64,000 bases of DNA from Palsa-506 sp963755815 (GCA_963755815.1 CAVWLF010000019.1:1-64000); one strand, 5' to 3'; counted from the first letter of the stretch, positions 36,943 to 45,711 are shown. Notes: generated from the sequence alone by a model not told the origin. Numbers and translations are program-made.

Positions 36943-37739
36943 CCCCCGAGGCCGGGACGCCGGACCCGGGGATCCCGGACGCCGCGGCGTTGCCCGGGAC
37001 GGCGATCAGGGTTGAGGGACTGCACAAGGCGTTCGGCACGAACGAGGTGCTGCAGGGAATCGACCTCACCGTCAGCACGCATGAGGTGATCTGCCTCATC
37101 GGCGCGTCCGGGTCGGGCAAGTCGACGCTGCTACGCTGCCTGAACCTGCTGGAGCCGATCAACGCCGGCCGGATCAGCCTCTGGGGCCAGGAGATCACCG
37201 CGGCCGGCATCGACCAGAACCTGGTCCGCCGGTCCATCGGGATCGTGTTCCAGTCCTACAACCTGTTCCCGCATATGAACGTGCTGCAGAACGTCACGCT
37301 CGCGCCGCGCAAGGCGCTGGGCACGCCCCGGCCGCAGGCCGAGGAGGAGGCCAGGACGCTGCTGAGCCGGTTCGGCCTGCTGGACAAGGAGGCCGAGTTC
37401 CCGGACCGGCTCTCCGGCGGCCAGCAGCAGCGGGTGGCGATCGTGCGGGCGCTGGCGATGCGGCCGCAGATCATGCTGCTGGATGAGGTGACGAGCGCGC
37501 TGGATCCCGAACTCGTCGCGGAGGTGCTCGACGTCATCCGCGAGCTGGCCGCCTCGGGCATGACGATGCTGATCGCCACGCACGAGATGGGATTCGCCCG
37601 GGACATCGCCCGCCGGGTCTGCTTCCTCGAAGAAGGGCGCATCATCGAGGACGCGCCGCCCGCTGAGCTGTTCACCGCGCCCAAGGACGAGCGCACCCAG
37701 CGCTTCCTGCGCCGGATCATCGCCGCAGGCCGCCTCTGA
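36939..37739 (+). CDS. Amino-acid ABC transporter ATP-binding protein
   Basis: 266 residues. Walker A is LIGASGSGKSTLLRCLNLLE, the Q-loop is GIVFQSYNLFPHM, the signature LSGGQQQRVAIVRALAM, Walker B IMLLDEVTSALDPEL, and the switch His lies in IATHEMGFARDIA. This is the GlnQ/HisP subfamily, which energises uptake of polar amino acids. All motifs are intact. It has a 30-residue Pro/Asp-rich N-terminal extension before the first strand. The ATG overlaps the permease stop. Confidence 0.94.
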   Translation: MTPEAGTPDPGIPDAAALPGTAIRVEGLHKAFGTNEVLQGIDLTVSTHEVICLIGASGSGKSTLLRCLNLLEPINAGRISLWGQEITAAGIDQNLVRRSIGIVFQSYNLFPHMNVLQNVTLAPRKALGTPRPQAEEEARTLLSRFGLLDKEAEFPDRLSGGQQQRVAIVRALAMRPQIMLLDEVTSALDPELVAEVLDVIRELAASGMTMLIATHEMGFARDIARRVCFLEEGRIIEDAPPAELFTAPKDERTQRFLRRIIAAGRL

Positions 37740-37751
37740 CTAGGCCCCCTC

Positions 37752-37793
37752 TGACCAGGGCCGCCTGACCAGGGCCGCCTGACCAGGGCCCCC
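37752..37793. repeat. 14-bp tandem repeat, three units
   Basis: Three units of TGACCAGGGCCGCC (third ends CCCCC) lie just after the importer ATPase stop at 37739. The repeats lie between convergent genes (GNAT protein on the other strand) and could be slippage products or a terminator-like GC cluster. Confidence 0.75.
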
Positions 37794-37869
37794 TGGACGG
37801 GCCGTCCTGGCGCACACTGATACGCACCGGAATCGCGGTGCCCGGCAAAGCCGGTGGCCGTTAGTCAGG

Positions 37870-38445
37870 TCAGGAGCTGCGCGAAGATTGGTACCGGCCC
37901 GCGTCCACCTCGTAGATGATCTCCAGGCCGTCTTCCTCATCCCACTGCTCGCCGACTTCGGCAAAGCCATACTGCGAGGCCAGATTGCGGGAGGCGGTGT
38001 TGTCGGGGCTGATGCTCACCCGCACCGTCCGCACCTGCGGCTCGCGGGCCGCACGGGCCAGCAGGGCCTCCAGCGCGGCCCGGGCATAGCCGCGTCGGCG
38101 GTACTCGGGGTCGACCGCATAACCGATCTCCACCATCCCGGATTGATCCGGAGGACCGTGGTAGCCCGCCCGGCCGACGGCCACCTGCTGCTGCTCATCC
38201 CAGATGACCCCGGTGACCCAGGCCGCGCTGGCCGGGTCCTGCTCGACTTGCTCACTCCGCATCCGCCACGTCCCGGTCCAGTCCGGGCTGGTGAAGTACG
38301 CCGACAGCGACACGGGGCTGACCAGGCTTGCGGCGGCCAGGTCACCGTCGGCCAGGGCGCGGAACACAGGCCCCGGCAGCTGCACGATGCGGACGTGCGG
38401 CGGCGGCGGCTTTGCGGCCGGGTCCGCTGGCTGGGCTGAAGTCAC
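37870..38445 (-). CDS. GNAT-family N-acetyltransferase
   Basis: 191 residues from GTG 38445; a longer frame reaches 38559 but its added residues are low-complexity. Motif A of the acetyl-CoA fold is clear: MVEIGYAVDPEYRRRGYARA followed by ALEALLARA. The next strand is RTVRVSISPDNTASRNLASQ and then YGFAEVGEQWDEEDGLEIIY, the usual motif B. The family acetylates amines on proteins, antibiotics or metabolites; the substrate is unknown. It is transcribed towards the amino-acid importer and downstream, in the same orientation, of psuG. Confidence 0.82.
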   Translation of the reverse strand: MTSAQPADPAAKPPPPHVRIVQLPGPVFRALADGDLAAASLVSPVSLSAYFTSPDWTGTWRMRSEQVEQDPASAAWVTGVIWDEQQQVAVGRAGYHGPPDQSGMVEIGYAVDPEYRRRGYARAALEALLARAAREPQVRTVRVSISPDNTASRNLASQYGFAEVGEQWDEEDGLEIIYEVDAGRYQSSRSS

Positions 38446-38620
38446 CGGGTAAGACTGCCACGCGGCGCGACCCGGCGGCCAGGCGCGGCCGGGCGCCCGC
38501 CATGCTGCCGGGCGCTGGCCATCCGTGCCCCGTTCATGATCTTGAAGGATTCGCGTCATCCGTGGCGCAAATCCTTCGGGATAACGGAGGCGGAGCCGTC
38601 ACCCGGGCCCCGCGGCGCCG

Positions 38621-39535
38621 CTACGCGGTGCTCGCGCCCTCGTTCGCGTAAGCCACCGCGACCTCGGCCGCCAGGCCGGCGTTATCCGCGATCAGCTGGC
38701 GGTTGACCACGACGCTCCGGCCGTCGCTCAGCTCCGCGACCAGCGCCAGTACCGCGGGCGTCACGGCCTGCCCGGTCACCCCGGCGCGACGGACCCGCTC
38801 GACCGCGTCGGCGATGAGCGGCTCGATCGCCAGGCTGGCCCCCGGATGCCGGGTCAGCAGGAGCCCGGACGCCGGGTTCAGCGCCCAGTGCGCGGCCGCG
38901 ATCCGGGCCGCCTCCGCCGCGCTGGACACCTCGGCCGACACGGCCGGCCCGGGGTCAGCGCTGAAGAACGCGGGCATGGTCGCGGTCTGCCAGCCCAGCA
39001 CCGGGACGCCGAGTGTCTCCAGCAGCTCGGCCGTGGCCAGCACGTCCAGGATGGATTTCACGCCCGAGGAGACCACTACCGCCGGGGTGCGCGCGATCTG
39101 CGGCAGGTCACCGGAGATGTCCAGGCTCTCCGCGAAGCCGCGGTGCACTCCGCCGATCCCGCCGGTGCCGAGGAACCTGATGCCGAGCAGCCGGCCGACG
39201 GCCAGCGTTCCGCCGACGGTGGTCGCCCCCAGGGCGCCCTGGACGATGCAGGCCGCCAGGTCCCGGGCGCCGACCTTGCGGGCCGCCGGGCCCGCCTCGG
39301 CGAAGCGCTCAAGTTCCGGCCGGGTCAGCCCGGCCACCGCGGTGCCGTCAGCTATCCCGATGGTGGCCGGCACGGCACCCGCGGCCCGGACCCGCTCCTC
39401 GGCGGCCAGCCCGGCGAGCAGGCCCTGACCGCCGGAGAAGCCGTGCGCGACCAGGGTGGTCTCCAGCGCCACGACGGGGCGGCCCAGCCGCAGCGCCTCC
39501 GCGACCTCCGGTGCCACCCGCGGCTCGACTGTCAC
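38621..39535 (-). CDS. psuG: Pseudouridine-5'-phosphate glycosidase
   Basis: 304 residues starting with GTG 39535. It splits pseudouridine 5'-phosphate into uracil and ribose 5-phosphate. Diagnostic stretches: PVVALETTLVAHGFSGGQGL, IGIADGTAVAGLTRPELERF, RFLGTGGIGGVHRGFAESLD, VVVSSGVKSILDVLATAELL and VPVLGWQTATMPAFFS. Length and order match E. coli PsuG (312 residues). The start overlaps the stop of the PfkB-type kinase (GTGA), as expected for the two-step pseudouridine catabolic pair. The end product uracil could feed the reductive pyrimidine pathway encoded at 48.6-52 kb, though that link is inferred. Confidence 0.93.
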   Translation of the reverse strand: MTVEPRVAPEVAEALRLGRPVVALETTLVAHGFSGGQGLLAGLAAEERVRAAGAVPATIGIADGTAVAGLTRPELERFAEAGPAARKVGARDLAACIVQGALGATTVGGTLAVGRLLGIRFLGTGGIGGVHRGFAESLDISGDLPQIARTPAVVVSSGVKSILDVLATAELLETLGVPVLGWQTATMPAFFSADPGPAVSAEVSSAAEAARIAAAHWALNPASGLLLTRHPGASLAIEPLIADAVERVRRAGVTGQAVTPAVLALVAELSDGRSVVVNRQLIADNAGLAAEVAVAYANEGASTA

Positions 39536-40335
39536 GGCATTGCTCCCATTCTCGCTACCGCCCGGGCTGCGGCGTGCAGGCCGAGGCTGATTCCGCCGAG
39601 CAGATAGCCGGCCGCGAAGGCGTCTCCGGCCCCGGTCGAGTCGACCGGCTGCGTGGCGGCGGCGGGATGCACCCGGCCGCCGGCCCGGACGCCGCCGGGA
39701 CCCAGCTTCACCACGAACTCGCAGTCCGGCAGGTCACGGCCGGGCAGGTCGCCGAGCATGGCCGCTTCCGCCTCGTTGCCGAGCACCACCGCCGGGCGGA
39801 GCTGCGCCAGCAGCGCGCGGAACCGCCCGATTCCGTAGTCGCGCAGGGCCGCCGTCGAGGAGAGATCGACGCTGAGCCGCGGCGCCAGCGCCGCGGCGGC
39901 GATCGCGGCTCCGGCCACCGGGTCCGCGACCAGGCTGTACGCCGGCAGGTGCAGCCAGGTGCACTCGTCGAGCCAGCTGCCCTGCAGGGCGCCGGCATCG
40001 AGCTGCGGGCCGACCCCGCGGTCGGTCAGCATCGACCGCGCCGTGCCCCGCTCGGAGAGCGAGACGACCACTCCGGTCCGGCCGTCGAGCACCGGGCCGA
40101 CCAGCTCGACGCCCCGGCCGGCCAGCTCGGCGGCGACGAGGCGCCCGGCCAGATCGCCCGCCTGCGCGGCGATCAGCCGGGCCCGGCCGCCCAGCGCGCA
40201 GATCCAGGCGGCCACGTTGGCCGCCTGGCCGCCCACGCCGACCGAGGTAACGGCCTTGGTGTCGGTCTCCTCGGCGAAGGGCTCGTCCAGGCGCACGACG
40301 ACGTCAACGTGAGCATCGCCCAGGACGCAGATCAC
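39532..40335 (-). CDS. psuK: PfkB-family carbohydrate kinase, probable pseudouridine kinase
   Basis: 267 residues. N-terminal VLGDAHVDVVVRLD and GGQAANVAAWICALGGRARL are the PfkB substrate-binding opening; the C-terminal motif DSTGAGDAFAAGYLLGGISL holds the catalytic Asp and anion hole. By context, ATP-dependent phosphorylation of pseudouridine, giving the substrate of the downstream psuG. PfkB members also phosphorylate ribose, adenosine or fructose 1-phosphate, so the symbol rests on the four-base overlap with psuG. Between its start and rskA, 218 bp contain no gene I can support. Confidence 0.8.
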   Translation of the reverse strand: MICVLGDAHVDVVVRLDEPFAEETDTKAVTSVGVGGQAANVAAWICALGGRARLIAAQAGDLAGRLVAAELAGRGVELVGPVLDGRTGVVVSLSERGTARSMLTDRGVGPQLDAGALQGSWLDECTWLHLPAYSLVADPVAGAAIAAAALAPRLSVDLSSTAALRDYGIGRFRALLAQLRPAVVLGNEAEAAMLGDLPGRDLPDCEFVVKLGPGGVRAGGRVHPAAATQPVDSTGAGDAFAAGYLLGGISLGLHAAARAVARMGAMP

Positions 40336-40553
40336 GGCCCGTGGTGGAACGCCGCGGCCACGCGGCCGTGGCCGCCCCGCCCTTCCCCCGTGCGCATGAG
40401 TGCAGCGTAGCCAGTCGGGCCGCCGGGACGCGGATCCGGGAGTGACCGGCCACCGCCCGTCCCTCCCGCGCCGCGCGTCCCGCAGCGCGCGTCTCGCGGC
40501 GGCCGCTGGCCGGGCGCCACGTTTTACGGTGGCCGCCGGGCTCGCAGCTGCCG

Positions 40554-41321
40554 CTAGCCAATGAGCGGTATATCAAGAATGGGTTTGGTGGTCGGCTGGG
40601 ATGTCCCGCCGGCCGGCTCGACGGTCACGCCCGCCGTGTCCCCGGCCACCAGGCCGGACGCGAGCAGCGGAGCCGTGCGGCCGCCGGCCGGGGCGGGCAG
40701 CAGGCCGGCCGGGCGGGCGCTCTTCGGCGCCAGCAGCCAGAGCTCGTAGACCTTGCTCGCGGGCAGCGGCGGCAGGCCCGCCGTGGTAATGATCAGCTTC
40801 TTACTGGCGTGCGAGTACACCACCGTGGCCCGGCCCCCGACAGTTGCCCGGTTCGTGACGATTCTGGCATCAGGGGCGTTCAGTACCGCCGCGATGGCCC
40901 GTTCCTGGGCCCGCACGGTATCGAGGCGCCCCTGCGTGACCACCAGCGTGATGCCCAGCACCACCGCGACGACCACGGCGGCCGCCGCCGCCAGGCCGGC
41001 CAGGCGCGGAATCCCCGCCCGCCGGGGCGCCCGCGCATGCCGGGCCGTACCCGGCGACGCCGCCGGGCGCTGCTCGGGGACGGGCGGATTCTGCGCTGTC
41101 CTGGTGGCCGCATCCAGGACACGTTCCCGGAGCTGCGGCGGCGGAGCCTGGGCGACCGCGAGCGCCAGGCGGGTTGCGGTCTCGCGCAGGTCGCGTACTT
41201 CGCGCAGGCAATCCTCGCAGCGCTGCAGGTGCTGCTCAAAGCGCTCTCGCTCGGTGTCGTCCAGAGCGTCAAGCGCGTAGGCGCCGCTGAGCGTGTGCGG
41301 GTCGTTCCGCAGCAGTTTCAC
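40554..41321 (-). CDS. rskA: Anti-sigma-K factor, RskA type
   Basis: 255 residues. An N-terminal zinc-associated anti-sigma helix bundle carries H31-x3-C35-x2-C38 (EQHLQRCEDC). A single transmembrane helix (LAGLAAAAAVVVAVVLGITL, about 105-124) separates it from an extracytoplasmic RskA domain with NAPDARIVTNRATVGGRATV, AGLPPLPASKVYELWLLAPK and a C-terminus ending PTTKPILDIPLIG. It binds the upstream sigma factor and releases it after regulated proteolysis. GTG start overlaps the sigK stop, a translational coupling that fits a fixed stoichiometry. Confidence 0.9.
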   Translation of the reverse strand: MKLLRNDPHTLSGAYALDALDDTERERFEQHLQRCEDCLREVRDLRETATRLALAVAQAPPPQLRERVLDAATRTAQNPPVPEQRPAASPGTARHARAPRRAGIPRLAGLAAAAAVVVAVVLGITLVVTQGRLDTVRAQERAIAAVLNAPDARIVTNRATVGGRATVVYSHASKKLIITTAGLPPLPASKVYELWLLAPKSARPAGLLPAPAGGRTAPLLASGLVAGDTAGVTVEPAGGTSQPTTKPILDIPLIG

Positions 41322-41929
41322 GCGCCCACCCCCAGGCAGTCGCGCATCCGGATCAAGCCGTCCCGGATCCTGGTCTTGATCGTCCCCAGTGCGACGTTGA
41401 GCAGGCTGGCCACCTGGCGATAGGTGTAGCCGCCGTAGTACGCCAGAGTGATCGACTCACGTTGCAGATCGGTCAGCGAATGCAGGCAGCGGCGGACCCG
41501 TTCCCGGTCCAGGTTGGCCTCGACGGCCTCAGCGACCTCGTCCGGGGAGATGGCCGCCTCGGCGATCGCCGACTTCTGATCCCGCTGCGCCTCGGCGCTG
41601 GCCGATCGCACCCGGTCGATCGCCCGCCGGTGGGCAATCATCATCACCCAGGTAATCCCGCCCCCCTTGGCCGGGTCGAACCGGGAAGCGTTGCGCCAGA
41701 CCTCGAGCAGTACTTCCTGCGCGACCTCCTCGGACTGGGCCGGGTCCTTGAGCACCTTGCGGATCAGGCCATAGACCGGGCCCGCCAGCCGGTCGTAGAC
41801 CTGCTCGAACGCACCCTGATCGCCCCGCGCCACGTACGCGAGCAGCGAGTCCAGATTCCGCTCGTCACTCCCCCGCGGGCTGGCGCCGCGTTCGGGTACG
41901 CGCATGTCGCGTGTGTCCATACCATCCAT
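41318..41929 (-). CDS. sigK: ECF sigma factor, SigK type
   Basis: 203 residues. Region 2 is VYDRLAGPVYGLIRKVLKDP, QSEEVAQEVLLEVWRNASRF and ITWVMMIAHRRAIDRVRSAS; region 4 is CLHSLTDLQRESITLAYYGG and YRQVASLLNVALGTIKTRIR. It is the canonical short ECF form and the partner of the RskA-like membrane anti-sigma factor downstream. Targets are unknown; in mycobacteria SigK controls redox-sensitive secreted antigens. ATG 41929 sits 3' of a GGGGG run. Upstream lies a 324-bp region without a gene. Confidence 0.9.
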   Translation of the reverse strand: MDGMDTRDMRVPERGASPRGSDERNLDSLLAYVARGDQGAFEQVYDRLAGPVYGLIRKVLKDPAQSEEVAQEVLLEVWRNASRFDPAKGGGITWVMMIAHRRAIDRVRSASAEAQRDQKSAIAEAAISPDEVAEAVEANLDRERVRRCLHSLTDLQRESITLAYYGGYTYRQVASLLNVALGTIKTRIRDGLIRMRDCLGVGA

Positions 41930-42253
41930 TCGGGACCCCCATGGGCGGCAGATTGGTACCGCGGCACGCCGCGTTGTTCCTATTCTCCCCGGGATGGCGC
42001 TGATCAGGCCCGAGCCGCTGCGCCAGGGCGCGCTGGCAGCGGAAGCGGCGAAGGGCGGGGCGGCCGGCCCGATTCAGTTGGCGTTGCGGGTTCAGCGGTG
42101 GGCGGTGCGGATTCAGCGGGTGCGGATTCAGCGGTAGGCGGTGCGGGATTCAGCCGGTATTTGCCGGTGCTCAGGATCTGGCGGTACCCCAAGCGGGCAA
42201 ATCCTAACCGCTAGAATCCGCCGGATAGCGAATTTTAGGAGCCAGCGCGGCCT
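41930..42253. other. Gene-free interval with degenerate tandem repeats
   Basis: No supportable gene. At 42070-42157 a degenerate repeat of GATTCAGCGG separated by GTGCG or TAGGCGGTGCG units recurs five times. The stretch 42165-42240 (ATCCTAACCGCTAGAATCCG and TAGCGAATTTTAGGAG) is locally less GC-rich. The interval must contain the sigK promoter (minus strand) and the 3' flank of the S53 peptidase gene. Confidence 0.6.
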
Positions 42254-43678
42254 TTAGCGGCCGGCCGCCTTGGCCAGCTCGAAGACGAACAGCGGCGCGT
42301 TGACCGTGCCGACCCCGGAGGCCAGGTCATATCCCCGCCTGGCCCGGAACCCGTGCACGGTGTGCAGCTTCCCGCCCTGGCGGAACGACACGGTGTTGTT
42401 GCCGGAGACGACGTCCGCGATGCCGGGCAGGTGCCGGGCCGACATCCGGTACAGGAACGGGTTGATCAGGCCGAGCGGCCGGCCCGCAACCTGGTCGGCC
42501 AGCGCCACGATGCCGGCGAACTCGGGGGTCGCCTCGCTGGTGCCGCAGGTCGGGTACCAGCCGGCGGGCTGCCCCTTGAAGCTCTGGTACATGTCGGCGG
42601 CGCCGTTGCAGGCACCGCTCATCGAGATGTCCGGCACGCCGCGGCGGCCGCCGACGACGGACCGCACGCCATTCTGGTAAGCGGGACGGCGGAAGATGAC
42701 CGACTTGCCGCCGCCGCCCGCCAGCGGCCCCGGCCCCCGGTTGCCGTCAATGAACCGGTTCGTCGGCACGTTGAAGGTGTCGTTCCAGACGGTGTCGGGC
42801 CGGGTATGCCGGCCGGCCGCGGTGAGATGCAGCCGGGTGCCGCCAACGCCGGTGACCAGCGGGTCGCTGTCCGGCCATGACGTCACCGGGTGCAGGTAGT
42901 AAGTGACCTGGTTGAACTTCACGTCGGCGGCGCCGCTGTCGCCCGAGGCGGCGAGCACGGTCACCCCGCGCCGGGCCGCGTCGAGGTAAGCGCCGCGCAG
43001 ATCGATCAGCGATTTCCGGGACGGGAAGGTCTGCTCGGTGGCGCTGAAGCTCTGGCTGATCACGCCGCCGAGGTGGTGATTGACCACGTACTCCTCGGCC
43101 TTGACGATCTGCGGAAACCCGGTCGTGCCCTCGTTCTCCGAGGTCGGGGTCTCGACGACCAGGATCCGGGCGCCCGGCGCCATCGTGTGGGCGTACTCGA
43201 CGTCCAGGTCCGTCTCGCCGGCCCAGCCCGCCCGGTTCGAGGTCGGACGGTAGCGGGGTACCTTCCCGGCCGGCTGGATGACCCGCAGCGAGGGCGGCGC
43301 CGGCAGGCCGGCCGCGGCGTCGAACACCCTCAGGTCGCGGCGGACGGTGGGCGACCCGAAGGAGTCGACGATGACGATCGTCTGGCCCTTGCCGTCCACC
43401 CCCTTACGGAACAGCGCAGGCAGGTGATAAGCCCGCTGGATCTGCCGCGGGAGATAGCAGGCGATCTTGAATCTGCGCTCGCAGAATGCCGTGGTCGGAG
43501 GCACCGGCTGCGCGGCGAGCGCGTGCACGATGCCCGGCCGGACACTGACGATCGCCGCCAGCGAGCCCGCGCTTCCGGCGGCGGTCCCCACGGCGGGCGC
43601 CACAGCGCCCGCTCCGCTGACGGCCGCGGCCAGCAATGCGGATCCGGCGGCAGCGGCCGCGGGCCGGGCAAAGCGCAT
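42254..43678 (-). CDS. Secreted S53 (sedolisin-like) serine-carboxyl peptidase
   Basis: 474 residues beginning with an Ala-rich signal peptide. The triad is Glu155 and Asp159 (GETDLDVEYAHTMAPGARIL) with Ser381 (CGTSEATPEFAG); Asp247 in AASGDSGAAD supplies the oxyanion site. The C-terminal RGYDLASGVGTVNAPLF contains the region of the calcium site. Sedolisins usually have a propeptide domain of about 180 residues; here the region between signal peptide and catalytic domain is only about 60 residues, so the classical Pro-kumamolisin domain is missing. Extracellular proteolysis, probably at acidic pH as in the family, is inferred. Confidence 0.88.
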   Translation of the reverse strand: MRFARPAAAAAGSALLAAAVSGAGAVAPAVGTAAGSAGSLAAIVSVRPGIVHALAAQPVPPTTAFCERRFKIACYLPRQIQRAYHLPALFRKGVDGKGQTIVIVDSFGSPTVRRDLRVFDAAAGLPAPPSLRVIQPAGKVPRYRPTSNRAGWAGETDLDVEYAHTMAPGARILVVETPTSENEGTTGFPQIVKAEEYVVNHHLGGVISQSFSATEQTFPSRKSLIDLRGAYLDAARRGVTVLAASGDSGAADVKFNQVTYYLHPVTSWPDSDPLVTGVGGTRLHLTAAGRHTRPDTVWNDTFNVPTNRFIDGNRGPGPLAGGGGKSVIFRRPAYQNGVRSVVGGRRGVPDISMSGACNGAADMYQSFKGQPAGWYPTCGTSEATPEFAGIVALADQVAGRPLGLINPFLYRMSARHLPGIADVVSGNNTVSFRQGGKLHTVHGFRARRGYDLASGVGTVNAPLFVFELAKAAGR

Positions 43679-43842
43679 GAGATCTCCCAGGGAACGGGTC
43701 CGGCGGGTGGCCTGATCACCGGCGGCCGGGTGACCGCGGCTTCGACGTTAACAGATTAACTGCGCCCCAAAGCAGAAGGCCTGCGCAGCGCGCCGTTATC
43801 CCGCGCGTACCGTGGGTCTACCGGCGGATCGGAGATCACGCG

Positions 43843-44097
43843 ATGAAGCTCAAGCTCGACCTGCACGAGATCTATAACCGGGGCGAGGACATTGACCGGG
43901 CGCTCCGGAACATCATGGCCGAGGCCGTGGCGAAGAAGGCGCCGCTGGTCGAGATCATTCCGGGAAAAGGCTCGGGGCAGCTCAAGAAGCGGGTGCTCCG
44001 GTTTCTCGATCAGAAGGAAAATAAGGCCCTCTACCACCGGGTCGAGAAGGACTCCAAGAATTTCGGCCGGGTGTTCGTCCATTTCCGCTGGAAGTAA
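43843..44097 (+). CDS. Small Smr-domain protein
   Basis: 84 residues, essentially one Smr (small MutS-related) domain. LKLDLHEIYN contains the LDxH motif, and LVEIIPGKGSGQLKKRVLRF carries the H/PGKG-x-G-x-L loop, with IPGKG where HGKG is usual. GGAG lies nine bases before ATG 43843. Smr domains are nicking endonucleases or RNA-binding modules; loss of the loop His may reduce activity. It is divergent from the S53 peptidase gene, 164 bp away. Confidence 0.8.
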   Translation: MKLKLDLHEIYNRGEDIDRALRNIMAEAVAKKAPLVEIIPGKGSGQLKKRVLRFLDQKENKALYHRVEKDSKNFGRVFVHFRWK

Positions 44098-44445
44098 GCG
44101 GATAGCGCGCTGACCAGCAGTCCAGGCCGAGGATCGTCCGCATGGTGTGGTCTTGCCGACGCCGTCCGGGCCGAGAAACCCGGTCCCTGCCGGGCAGATC
44201 GTTTAGCTGAGGTAATGGACGGCGGGGGTGGAGCCGTAGCGTTTGGCGCGGCTACGAGCCCCGATCGGTCGAGTATTCTCCCCGGGTAGCGTTATCGCCC
44301 TGGCAATCACGCTACGAAGGCGGGGCGGCCGGCGGCAGCCCGCTGGCACTCATTTCTCTTGGGGGGATTTCCCCAGTGCCGGCGCGGCTGCCCGTCCCGG
44401 GAAGGTCATCTCGGCGTCAGCCCCGCGGCCGTTAGGGAGTCCACA
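44098..44445. other. Gene-free interval containing an ABC ATPase relic
   Basis: No intact gene. Bases 44110-44185 hold the ABC remnant described separately. The rest is unremarkable; AGGGAGT at 44434-44440 is the ribosome site of the following secreted repeat protein, whose promoter must lie in this interval. Confidence 0.6.
44110..44185 (-). pseudogene. Walker-A fragment of an ABC-2-type transporter ATPase
   Basis: The reverse strand reads TGFLGPDGVGKTT and, after a one-base frame change, MRTILGLD. This is the Walker A region of drug- or polysaccharide-type ABC ATPases (usual form GFLGPNGAGKTTTMRMILGL). Only about 25 codons remain; there is no upstream start and no downstream signature motif. 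Confidence 0.6.
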
Positions 44446-45669
44446 TTGGTTTCGATGAGATCGCCGTTCCGTGCCCCGCGGCGCTGGCTCGGCCTGCTGG
44501 TGCCGGCTGCGGCGGGACTGGCGGCAGCTAGCCTGCTGGGTGTTGCGCCAGCGGCCGCGGCGGCCCGTGTTCCGGCGGCGGCCCGTGTTCCGGCGGCGGC
44601 CCGTGTTCCGGCGGCGGCCGGCCGGGTTCCGGCGCGGTTGGTGCTGGCCAGCCTGAACACGGCCGACACCCAGGATGGCCTCGCCGGGGTGTCTTGCCCC
44701 GCGGCCCGGGCCTGCACCGCCGTGGGGGGCACCCGCAATGACCTCTCCGGGGCCAGGCTGGCGAAGGCATGGAACGGCACCAGATGGACTGTCCAGTCCG
44801 TCCCTGGCGATGGCTTGCTGATGGGCGTGTCGTGCACGTCGGCCAGAAAGTGCACCGCGGTCGGGGAAACCAGCCTCGGGAAGCCGCTGACGGACCGCTG
44901 GAACGGGAAAGCGTGGGTGAACCCGCGCCACAATCCGGGGCCGCTGGACAGCCGCCTTACCGGGGTATCGTGCACGTCGGCGGCCAGGTGCATGGCGGTC
45001 GGGCACACCGGCGGCGGGATGCTGGCCGAGCGCTGGAACGGGACGAGATGGGCACTGCGGACTGTCCCTACCCCGGCCGGTTTCCTTCACGTCGGCCTGA
45101 GCGACGTATCGTGCATATCGGCCCGCGCGTGCACCGCCGTCGGGACCTACATAACTAGCGACGGTAATCACGAGTCGCTGGCGGCGACCTGGAACGGGAC
45201 GGCCTGGACCGTGCGGGCCACGCCGCTGCTGAGCGATCTCAGCTTGCTGGCCAGCGTGTCGTGCACCTCAGCCCGCGCGTGCATGGCGGTCGGGACCACG
45301 CCGGTCGGTATCGACGAGACCCCCACGCCGCTGGCGGAACGCTGGAACGGCGTGACCTGGACGGTCGTGCCTGTCACCGACCCCGCCGGTAACGGCTCCC
45401 TGAACGGGGTGTCGTGCAGCTCAGCCCGCGCATGCACCGCCGTCGGGAGCTCCACCGCCGGGGCGCTGGCGGAGCGCTGGAACGGCACGCAGTGGGCTGT
45501 CCAGTCCACCCCCGACCCGACCGGGGCCAGCCTGAACTCGGTGTCGTGCGAATCGGCGCACCGGTGCATCGCTGCCGGGGACGTCACCACCAGCGGTGGC
45601 CAGGTAACACTGGCGGAACGCTGGAACGGCACGCGATGGGCCATCCAGCCCACTCCCGGCAACCCCTGA
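44446..45669 (+). CDS. Secreted tandem-repeat protein of unknown function
   Basis: About 407 residues. TTG 44446 has AGGGAGT at proper spacing; ATG 44455 is the alternative. A signal peptide (RRWLGLLVPAAAGLAAASLL) is followed by an AARVPA low-complexity linker and about eight repeats of 40-50 residues with the pattern GVSC-x-SARACTAVG ... LAERWNGT-x-WTVQ. Each has two Cys about eight residues apart (likely a disulfide) and a W-N-G-T-x-W turn. This resembles beta-propeller or sialidase-like repeats in actinomycete exported proteins; no catalytic residues are identifiable. It is extracellular. Confidence 0.82.
   Translation: MVSMRSPFRAPRRWLGLLVPAAAGLAAASLLGVAPAAAAARVPAAARVPAAARVPAAAGRVPARLVLASLNTADTQDGLAGVSCPAARACTAVGGTRNDLSGARLAKAWNGTRWTVQSVPGDGLLMGVSCTSARKCTAVGETSLGKPLTDRWNGKAWVNPRHNPGPLDSRLTGVSCTSAARCMAVGHTGGGMLAERWNGTRWALRTVPTPAGFLHVGLSDVSCISARACTAVGTYITSDGNHESLAATWNGTAWTVRATPLLSDLSLLASVSCTSARACMAVGTTPVGIDETPTPLAERWNGVTWTVVPVTDPAGNGSLNGVSCSSARACTAVGSSTAGALAERWNGTQWAVQSTPDPTGASLNSVSCESAHRCIAAGDVTTSGGQVTLAERWNGTRWAIQPTPGNP
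44557..44610 (+). repeat. 18-bp in-frame tandem repeat in the linker
   Basis: Three perfect copies of GCGGCGGCCCGTGTTCCG encode AAARVP, followed by a degenerate fourth. They lie between the signal peptide and the repeat domain, where length changes would be tolerated. Identity of the copies indicates recent slippage. Confidence 0.9.
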
Positions 45670-45711
45670 CGGCGCGGGGGCCGCTGGAGGTAACTCCCCC
45701 GGGTCAGAGCC

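Noticed and set aside
41975..44290. Shared 13-bp string TATTCTCCCCGGG at about 41980 and 44274 as a common promoter element
   Set aside because: Matches of this length are expected by chance many times in 64 kb, and the positions relative to genes differ.
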